6,077 nt of DNA from NCBI GenBank assembly GCA_021781255.1, contig JAJXXG010000348.1, forward strand, positions 2,197 through 8,273. Reading direction: 5' to 3'. Below the pieces are notes generated by a model. The model was not told the DNA's origin. It was given only the letters and a program-made list of their open reading frames with translations, and did not search any database. Both the position numbers and the translations under genes were made by a program. Every line of letters starts with the position of its first letter. Within the stretch, counting starts at the first letter, position 1. Of the stretch, positions 1-5,800 are shown piece after piece. Origin of the DNA: Acidobacteriota bacterium (GTDB taxonomy: Bacteria; Acidobacteriota; Terriglobia; Terriglobales; Acidobacteriaceae).

Positions 1-517
1 CGGCGGCGCTGGTGTCACGGAGCTCGACGAGCTGCTTGACGGAGCCCGCGGTGTCATAGAAGGCGAAAGGCTCCATATGCGGATGGGCGGCAAGATAGCG
101 CTTGCATTGGGCGAGCGCGACAGGATGCGAGAAGACACGCTGGATGGAGTCGCGCGCGACACCGGGCATGACGATGAGATTGTGCCGGATGCGGAGGTGA
201 GTTTCGCGCTCGACAAGAACGTCGTGAGAGAGAAGAAGATCGAAGTGCTCAAGAACCGAGCCGGCGAGAGAGTTTTCGATGGGGATGGCTGCAGCATCAA
301 CTGCGCCTGAGGCGAGCGCGGCGAAGACCTCGGCTGAAACGGAGCAGGGTACGATGCAGGCATCCGGGACGAGCTTGAGTGCGGCCTCATGGCTGAAGGA
401 ACCGGGTTCGCCCTGGATGGCGACACGGGGTCCAGAGGCATTGCCGATGGGGTCTGCTGCGGCGGGCTTGCGCGCTGCATACCAGCGTTCCACTTCCGAG
501 GTGGGAGCAGAGGACAC
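1..517 (-). CDS. pheA: Prephenate dehydratase, N-terminal part (3' end beyond window)
   Basis: Converts prephenate to phenylpyruvate, the committed step of phenylalanine synthesis, in the cytoplasm. The window holds 172 codons and one extra base; family members are about 280 residues, so the rest of the catalytic domain (including the TRF motif) and the regulatory ACT domain lie past the left edge. Visible family signatures are VAIQGEPGSFSHEAA (residues 32-46), PCSVSAEVF (57-65), the prephenate-site motif IPIENSLAGSV (78-88), FSHPVALAQC (129-138) and YDTAGSVK (154-161). A GTG start at 517 is chosen because AGGAGA lies 8 bases upstream. It gives about 30 residues before the usual family start, and no ATG occurs in frame in that stretch; an in-frame GTG further upstream inside mqnP is possible but has no better binding site. 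The gene follows mqnP after 5 bases, so translational coupling is likely. Identity is confident, exact start moderately so. Confidence 0.93.
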   Translation of the reverse strand, partial: MSSAPTSEVERWYAARKPAAADPIGNASGPRVAIQGEPGSFSHEAALKLVPDACIVPCSVSAEVFAALASGAVDAAAIPIENSLAGSVLEHFDLLLSHDVLVERETHLRIRHNLIVMPGVARDSIQRVFSHPVALAQCKRYLAAHPHMEPFAFYDTAGSVKQLVELRDTSAA

Positions 518-522
518 GTGCG

Positions 523-1434
523 TTATCTCCTGAGCCACAGATCCGTGGCGACAAAGCAGAGGAAAACGAGGGCAATGACCCCGTTCATGGTGAAAAAGGC
601 AGCATTGAGGCGGCGAAGATCGCGTGGGGAGACGATGGCGTGCTCGTAACCGAGCAGAAGCGCAGCCGCGGCGATGCCTAGCCACCCGGCAAGACCGAAA
701 TGGAAGAGCAGGGCGAACCAGCAGAGCAATGCGAGCATGGCAAGGTGCATGACACGCGCTGCCCAGAAGGCTGCGGGAATGCCGATGGATTGAGGGAGGC
801 TTCGAAGGCCTGCGGCGCGGTCGTGGTCGTAGTCCTGGCAGGCATAAAGAACGTCAAAGCCGCCGACCCAGAGCGTGACGGCTGCGGTGAGGACGACAAT
901 GCGCAGATCAAGTGAGCCACGAACAGCGATCCAGGCGGCAGTGGGTGCGATGCCGAGGGCAAGGCCGAGGACAAGGTGTGACCACCGTGTGAAGCGCTTC
1001 ATGTAGCTATAGCCGAGCAGTACGGCGAGCGCAACGGGAGCTAGTTCGAGCGTGAGGCGGTTGAGCTCGGCGGCAGCCAGGAAGAAGCCAACGGCCATCA
1101 GAATAGTGAAGCCGAGGACGAAGCGGCGCGAGAGCAGTCCTGCGGGGATGGCGCGAGAGCGGGTGCGTGGATTGGCGGCGTCGAGGTCTGCATCGGCCCA
1201 GCGATTGAAGGCCATGGCGCAGGAACGCGCGGTGACCATTGCTACGAGTATCCAGCCGAGAGTGCTGAGCGCGGGAAAGCCGTCGGCCGCCAGCAACGCG
1301 GCAGTGAGGGCGAAGGGGAGCGCGAAGATTGAGTGCTCCCACTTGATCATTTCAAGCGTGGTGCGGGTTTTGGCGAGCAGGCCCACGGAGCCGGATTGCG
1401 CGAGAGAGTCCACTGACCAGTGTACCGGAAGCAC
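523..1434 (-). CDS. mqnP: UbiA-family prenyltransferase of the menaquinone (futalosine) type, MqnP-like
   Basis: Integral membrane prenyltransferase that attaches a polyprenyl chain to an aromatic acid during quinone synthesis. Both Asp-rich, Mg2+-diphosphate-binding motifs are present: NRWADADLDAANPRT (residues 77-91) and DVLYACQDYDHD (194-205), followed by GLRSLPQSIG. The NPRT ending of motif one, EMIKWEHSIFALPFA near the N-terminus and AFFTMNGVI near the C-terminus match the 'UbiA-like, MqnP' subgroup rather than classical UbiA, hence menaquinone by the futalosine route (inference). Hydrophobic segments near 35-52, 58-76, 105-122, 127-145, 151-170, 177-199, 225-246, 248-262 and 281-298 fit the usual nine-helix UbiA fold. 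The longest start is GTG at 1434; it lacks a clear binding site, and GTG codons at 1413 and 1386 would give lengths nearer relatives that begin shortly before MIKWEH. It is 41 bases downstream of the STAS gene and 5 bases before pheA. Classical 4-hydroxybenzoate transferase is the alternative. Confidence 0.9.
   Translation of the reverse strand: MLPVHWSVDSLAQSGSVGLLAKTRTTLEMIKWEHSIFALPFALTAALLAADGFPALSTLGWILVAMVTARSCAMAFNRWADADLDAANPRTRSRAIPAGLLSRRFVLGFTILMAVGFFLAAAELNRLTLELAPVALAVLLGYSYMKRFTRWSHLVLGLALGIAPTAAWIAVRGSLDLRIVVLTAAVTLWVGGFDVLYACQDYDHDRAAGLRSLPQSIGIPAAFWAARVMHLAMLALLCWFALLFHFGLAGWLGIAAAALLLGYEHAIVSPRDLRRLNAAFFTMNGVIALVFLCFVATDLWLRR
526..531 (-). promoter_or_regulatory. Ribosome binding site of pheA, inside the end of mqnP
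   Basis: AGGAGA on the minus strand, 8 bases before the GTG at 517. It overlaps the final arginine codons of mqnP and abuts its TAA stop. It decides the GTG start and suggests that ribosomes ending mqnP can re-initiate on pheA. Confidence 0.7.
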
Positions 1435-1475
1435 AAAGCTGGCATGAGCCGGATGACTCGGGCCTAATGGGGAAG

Positions 1476-1826
1476 TCAGGCTTTGGAATCGGCTTCTTCG
1501 ACAGTAGCGGCGAGCGGCAGGACGGTGTCGACGCGGGTAATTTGGAAGAGATCGAGGATGCGCTTGTTGGCGCCGACGACGATGACCTTTGCACCGCGGG
1601 TCTGGCAGTGGACATAGTGATTCATCACGAGGCCCATACCGGCCGAGTCCATATAAGGGACGGCGGTGAGGTCGAGGAGGGTTACGGGCGTCACAGGTGC
1701 GGAGCGTAACTCGGCCTGTGCGTCAAAGAGGTTTCGAAGGGTGAGCGGTCCTTCGAATCGGAAGATGAGTGTGTCAGGCGAAGAGCCCTGAAGGCGAACG
1801 ATGGAAAGCGGCGCGTCAGTAAGCAT
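1476..1826 (-). CDS. Single-domain STAS protein (anti-sigma factor antagonist family)
   Basis: A 116-residue cytoplasmic protein consisting of one STAS domain, as in SpoIIAA and RsbV. These bind an anti-sigma kinase in partner-switching and are controlled by phosphorylation of a serine. The hallmark is LDLTAVPYMDSAGMGLV (residues 51-67): D52 ends the central strand, and S61 in the DSAG turn aligns with the phosphorylated Ser of SpoIIAA/RsbV (DSSG/DSTG). It is followed by a hydrophobic strand KVIVVG (80-85) and a C-terminal helix starting at NKRILDLFQ. The N-terminal half is a beta-rich stretch with FRFEGPLTLRN, where the family usually has a 'G.ld' turn. No partner kinase, phosphatase or sigma factor is visible in the window, so the pathway served is unknown. 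The ATG at 1826 has no Shine-Dalgarno sequence; the leader is pyrimidine-rich. It is probably the first gene of an operon with mqnP and pheA, as the terminator of the BON gene lies just upstream. Confidence 0.88.
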   Translation of the reverse strand: MLTDAPLSIVRLQGSSPDTLIFRFEGPLTLRNLFDAQAELRSAPVTPVTLLDLTAVPYMDSAGMGLVMNHYVHCQTRGAKVIVVGANKRILDLFQITRVDTVLPLAATVEEADSKA

Positions 1827-1835
1827 CGCTAAGTA

Positions 1836-1841
1836 AGTGTA
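1836..1841 (-). promoter_or_regulatory. Possible -10 element of a near-leaderless STAS transcript
   Basis: TACACT on the minus strand fits the TANNNT pattern and ends 9 bases before the ATG at 1826. If used, transcription would start only a few bases before the start codon, which would explain the missing Shine-Dalgarno sequence. No convincing -35 hexamer is seen at 16-18 bases, so this is weak. Confidence 0.2.
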
Positions 1842-1901
1842 AGGAAGAAGAGGAGCAAATTGCTTACAGTTGTGTGAATGTGTGGGTGGGGAGCAGAGGA
1901 C

Positions 1902-1938
1902 AAAAAAGAACGCCGGCCAGCCTTGAAGGCGACCGGCG
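1902..1938 (-). terminator. Intrinsic terminator downstream of the BON-domain gene
   Basis: On the minus strand a GC-rich hairpin is formed by CGCCGG (1938-1933) pairing with CCGGCG (1916-1911). The stem continues through a small internal loop into GCCT/AGGC closed by a TCA loop, and is followed by TTCTTTTTT ending at 1902. The stem begins 37 bases after the BON stop codon and points the same way, so it ends that transcript and separates it from the STAS-mqnP-pheA block. Confidence 0.88.
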
Positions 1939-1975
1939 GTTGGTGCGGGCTTAGGGACTACCCGCGGGAGAGGAA

Positions 1976-2782
1976 TTACTGTTTCGCTTCCGTGGATTCT
2001 CCTGCGACCTGGAGATAGTTCTTTACGCCGAAGACGCCCGGAACCTGGTTGGCGCGAATGAACGCGAGGCTCTTGTCGGCCTGGGAATCGACAACGCCAT
2101 AGAGCGAGACGTGACCGTTCTGTACCGAGATGCGGATGGGTCTCGCCGGATTCATGGCGTATTTGTTAAGGGTCGGGTAGCCATAGATGGCACGCGCGAC
2201 CGCGAGACGAATCTGGTCGTCCATGAGCGAAACGGGATCGACCTGGATATCGCTGATTACATCCTTGACGCCAGGCGTGGTGTTGACCAGCGCGATTGCA
2301 GAGTCGCGATCAACATAAGTGCGCGCATGGCCGCCGAGCGTGACGACGCCATCGTGAACCGAAACCGTGATGGCATTGAAGGCGACGCCGTAGCCAACGC
2401 GGTCATAGGTGATTTCATCAGCCAATTTGTCGCGGAGCTGCTTGTCAGAGATCGTGGGTCCGCTGACATTAATCAGGTTGCGGACAGCCTGCACCCCGCG
2501 AGCATGAAGAACACGCCGGGCAGCGTCCACCTTGTACTCGTAAAGATTGACTGAGCCAGTGAGCGTGGCAATGCCATTGTCAACGGAGACCCGGACATCA
2601 TTGAACTCCGACTTGTTGAGGTGGGCCTCAGCATCACGCTGAGAGATGTTGTTTTGGCCTGCTGAATCGGTCGCAGAGCTCGGAAATGCCGCAGCCCAGG
2701 TTGCCTGGGGAAGCGCGAGGAGAGCTCCGGCAAGCACGGCCAAGGCTAACGCAGCCGGGGAACGATGCATTCTTGCAATCAT
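1976..2782 (-). CDS. Secreted protein with three BON domains (OsmY-like)
   Basis: A 268-residue exported protein. Residues 1-30 form a signal peptide: basic MIARMHR, a hydrophobic core ALALAVLAGALLAL, and a likely signal-peptidase I site after ATWA (cleavage near 30/31). No lipobox cysteine is present, so a soluble periplasmic protein is expected. Three BON domains follow at about 47-107, 112-182 and 186-260. Each shows the typical 'V.V.nG.vtL.G.v' strand pair: VSVDNGIATLTGSV, VSVHDGVVTLGGHA and ISVQNGHVSLYGVV, followed by a helix and 'pGV..V.n.i.v'. The third carries a longer insertion (about 199-214, YGYPTLNKYAMNPARP) before the strand pair. BON domains are thought to bind membranes or phospholipids; OsmY has chaperone-like roles for outer-membrane proteins. 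The ATG at 2782 has a perfect AGGAGG 8 bases upstream. The gene lies 116 bases after the TamB-like gene and ends at a strong terminator. The exact cellular role is not shown by the sequence. Confidence 0.92.
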   Translation of the reverse strand: MIARMHRSPAALALAVLAGALLALPQATWAAAFPSSATDSAGQNNISQRDAEAHLNKSEFNDVRVSVDNGIATLTGSVNLYEYKVDAARRVLHARGVQAVRNLINVSGPTISDKQLRDKLADEITYDRVGYGVAFNAITVSVHDGVVTLGGHARTYVDRDSAIALVNTTPGVKDVISDIQVDPVSLMDDQIRLAVARAIYGYPTLNKYAMNPARPIRISVQNGHVSLYGVVDSQADKSLAFIRANQVPGVFGVKNYLQVAGESTEAKQ

Positions 2783-2790
2783 GTCCGAAT

Positions 2791-2796
2791 CCTCCT
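2791..2796 (-). promoter_or_regulatory. Consensus ribosome binding site of the BON gene
   Basis: AGGAGG on the minus strand with 8 bases to the ATG at 2782. It is the strongest Shine-Dalgarno sequence in the window and fixes the start; it predicts high translation compared with the STAS and mqnP starts, which have none. Confidence 0.85.
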
Positions 2797-2818
2797 ATGT
2801 GTGTGAAGTAAATCGCTC

Positions 2819-2841
2819 AAGTCCTCGCGAATAAAGGACTT
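2819..2841. repeat. Perfect 7-bp inverted repeat in the BON leader
   Basis: AAGTCCT (2819-2825) and AGGACTT (2835-2841) are exact reverse complements around a 9-base centre. It lies 23-45 bases upstream of the BON ribosome binding site and is not followed by a T-run, so it is not a terminator. It could be a dimeric-regulator operator or a leader hairpin; which one cannot be told from sequence alone. Confidence 0.5.
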
Positions 2842-2863
2842 CAGAAATCCACTCTCTTACTGA

Positions 2864-2891
2864 TTAGACACACTGGAAGGCGAAAAGTTTC
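2864..2891 (-). promoter_or_regulatory. Candidate ECF (sigma-E-like) promoter of the BON gene
   Basis: On the minus strand GAAACTT (2891-2885) matches the sigma-E -35 consensus GGAACTT at 6 of 7 positions. A 15-base spacer leads to GTCTAA (2869-2864), identical to the sigma-E -10 consensus. It sits just after the TamB-like stop codon and would start transcription near 2857, leaving a leader of roughly 75 bases. The same -10 read as TCTAAT is also 5 of 6 to a housekeeping -10, but without a matching -35. Sigma-E control would suit a periplasmic envelope protein; acidobacterial ECF factors may prefer other -10 sequences. Confidence 0.38.
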
Positions 2892-2894
2892 CAG
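2873..2894. repeat. Small inverted repeat overlapping the candidate -35 and the 3' end of the TamB-like gene
   Basis: CTGGAA (2873-2878) and TTCCAG (2889-2894) pair around a 10-base loop, 4 bases after the TamB-like stop codon. The stem is short and no T-run follows on the minus strand, so it would be a poor terminator. It overlaps the proposed -35 element and could equally be an operator or chance. Confidence 0.3.
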
Positions 2895-2898
2895 GAGT

Positions 2899-5800
2899 TC
2901 AGCGATATCGGCGGGTAGCCTTGATGACCATGGAGAAGACGCCGGATTCGTCGCGGGTGACGAGGAGCGAGACGTGGTGGTTGATGGCAATCTCGGCTTG
3001 CAGAAGTTGTTGCGCGGTGGTGTTGACGTCAGTGGCGTAGGTGAGCGTGACGTTGCGTCCGACCTGTTCCTCGACGGTGATGCGCGTTGTGGAGTTGCCG
3101 AGCGCTCCAAGATAGTTCGGGTCGACTTTTACGGAGCCTGAGCCGAAGAGCCGCTGGACTCGGCTGCTGACGGTGGCATTGAGTGCACCGCCGAGAAGAG
3201 CGTCAGTGGTTGTTGCTGCGAGTTGCTCCTGCTGCTGGGTGTAGATGCGCTGCTCATTCTGCGTGCGACCGAGAGCGAGGAGCGCGACAACGTCGGACTC
3301 AGGCAGAGGCGGATCGCTGCGATAGGAGACATTCATTTTGCTGAGCGAGCCGTGAATGCCGAGCGTAATGTCGTAGTCCTGCACGCGGGCTGTGGCGTTT
3401 AGGTCGATGGAAGGCTCAATGCGGACGGGATTGGTGAAAGTGATGTCTCCGCGCTGAAGCTCGTAGCGCGTGCCGGCAATGGTGGCGTTGCCTTCCGTGA
3501 TGGAGACGCGTCCGAGAAGCGAGGGCGTAGCGAGTGTGCCGCGGAGATGGAGATCGACGTCGCCGGCAAGCTTGGCGTATGCATTCTGGAAGTTCAGCTG
3601 CGGTGAAGACAGGATGTGGACATCAAGACGAATGTGATTTGAGGGCGCGTTGGGTGGCGCCACTGGATGAACCTTGGTGGCCTGAGACGCCAGAGCGGCA
3701 ATGTCGAGATCGGGACTGACGGTGAAGCGGGTGATGAGGATGTTTCCGCTCAGGAGCAGGTTATTCTGTGGGCCCTGGAGACGGAGATTTGCATCGGCCA
3801 GTGAGCTGACTCCTTGCGGATAGCGGATTCGGACACCTTTTCCGGTGACAGCGAGATCCGCAAAGATGCCGTGCTGGTAAGCGAGATAACCAGTGACGGA
3901 GAGCTGGCCTCCGCCGGTAGTGGCAGTAAGGGAGCGAACCTCGAGGCGGTTCTGATTGAACTCCAGCGTGCCGTGGAGCTGCGAGAGCGAGTTGGGCAGG
4001 TCCTCGAGGGCGAGCGAGGCGTTCTGGAAGTCAATGCGGCCGCGGAGTCCGGGATTCTGAAAGGTTCCGTGTGCCTCGACGTGGAAGGTGGTGGTGCCGC
4101 TGGCGGTCAGATCAGGATCGATGGTTTCAGCAAGCTTGAGATTGACCGAGCCGGAGGCGGCAAGATCGAGCTGGCGCTGGGCTCTGAGATTGACAGATCC
4201 CTGGAGATGGAGGTCAGTTTCTTCGCCTGTGATGTGGATGGGGTCAAGGGAAATGCGTTCATTGGCGAGTGCAGCGTGAACCGGGCCCTGACTGCGGAGA
4301 TGCACGCCGACAATGGTGACGGCGAGGTCCTTGAGGGTGGCTTCGCCGTGGAGCTGGTCAGGCTTGCGCAGCGGGCCGGCGAGCGTGATGACTCCGGCGA
4401 GCGCGGAATGGCCTGTGAGGCCGGGGACATGAGCAATTTTAAGGGGAGTACCAATGTCAAAGCGCGAGAAGCGCAGAGTGGCCTGCGTGGTGTAGTCGTC
4501 GTCGAGCGCGGTGTGGCCTTGAACGTCGAGCGAGGCGGACTCGAAGTGGGTGTTGAGGTTGTAAAGGAGGACGCGGTTTGCCGTGTGCGCGTTGATTTCT
4601 ACGCTACCGAGTGGTTCTCCTGCGATAGTTGCACCGGTGAGAAGGCCGCTGGCTTTCAGTTGCGGATCAGAGGTTGTTCCGGAGCCCGTGAGGTTGAAGC
4701 TGAAGCTTCCGGTAGGGCTGAGGGAGGAACCGCTGAGGCGATGAATCGATGCAAGCTGAACACCGGAGCTGTTGGCCAGGATCTGGAAGTGGTGATTGCT
4801 GAAGTTGTAAGAACCGGAGCCGGAGACGATACCGGCAGGTGCGGTGGCAGTAACCGAGGTGAGGGTGAGAAGGGGCCCGGAGAGGCTGCCCAGTGTGCGG
4901 ATGCTTTTCAGCGGTTCGCCATAGAGCGTGGCGTGGTCGAGTTGGGCCCATCCGCTTCCATTGAGCGAGTGAAGCGGGCCATTGGCCTGAAACTGTGTGC
5001 TGAGAATCCCTGTGGCCGGGGGTCTGGTGCTGAGGAAAGGAACAATGTCGGAAACGTCGATCTGATTGGCGGAAAGCTGAATGTGAAGGAGCGAGTTACC
5101 GTTGAAGCCAGGACGGGGCCGGGCGCCAGCCACAGGATTGTCTGCAGTGAGCGAGCCCTGGAGCTGGACGACGGCGGAGCCGTGCTGGAAACGCGCATTA
5201 TCCACGGCGATGCGGTTGGAAGCGTAACTGCCGGTGGCATTGATGGAGTCCCAGTGAACGGTCTGCGGCAACGATGAGCCGGAAGGCGTGGGGAGATCGA
5301 CGACGATGTTGGAGGCGTTGAGGGTTCCGTTGAGATGAGGATTGATGAGCGAGCCGGTCCAGAGACCATGGAAGCGGGCCTGGCCTGCGAGGTTGATGGG
5401 AAGTGCGGCTGCACCGGTTTTTCCGTTGCGATGAAGGCCGAGGTCGGTCAGGACACGGTCGAAATCGGAGAGATTATGGGAGTTGAAATCGACGGTGATC
5501 TGCGAAGTGCTGTTGAGCGGGTAAGCTCCCACGTGGCCGCTTGCCGTGAAGGTGCTGCTGGGCAGCACGAGCGTGAGTTGGCGAAGATCAACGCCGCCGT
5601 TGCGCTGGGTGTAAGTGGCATCAATAACGCCGGACGTTTGAACCTCTGTCTTCCGGTCAGGGTCATTGGAGGCAGGCTCAGGATTGAGATTGAATCTGGC
5701 GGTGACGGCAAGAGTGTTCACGTCGCCGTGAGACCAGTTGGCGGTGGCCGGACCGGAGAGTGTTGCGCCGAGGCCAAGACGGCGGAAAGGTGGGCGGCTG

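Noticed and set aside
77..533. Two plus-strand open frames across the left end
   Set aside because: They are antisense to prephenate dehydratase, whose motifs are unmistakable on the minus strand.
1052..1447. 131-codon plus-strand open frame
   Set aside because: Antisense to the MqnP-like gene, Arg/Ala/Ser-rich, no domain or binding site; a shadow of the real frame.
1961..1968. CCCGCGGG palindrome between the BON stop codon and the terminator
   Set aside because: Only 8 bases, common by chance in GC-rich DNA, and without a loop or T-run.
2111..2554. 147-codon plus-strand open frame
   Set aside because: Antisense to the BON-domain gene; Arg/Asp-rich with no family resemblance.
2791..2819. 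TTGAGC as a -35 box close to the BON start
   Set aside because: A 17-base spacer would put the -10 on the Shine-Dalgarno (TAGGAG), which does not resemble TATAAT.
3814..5277. Long plus-strand open frame of 487 codons antisense to the TamB-like gene
   Set aside because: Its protein is a low-grade Glu/Gly/Val/Arg-rich string with no recognisable motif, as expected opposite a GC-rich Ser/Thr/Leu-rich coding frame. The minus strand has clear TamB signatures over the same bases.
5719..5721. GTG at 5721 as the start of the TamB-like gene
   Set aside because: The frame stays open through all 356 bases to the right edge and continues the same beta-strand pattern, so the true start is outside the window.
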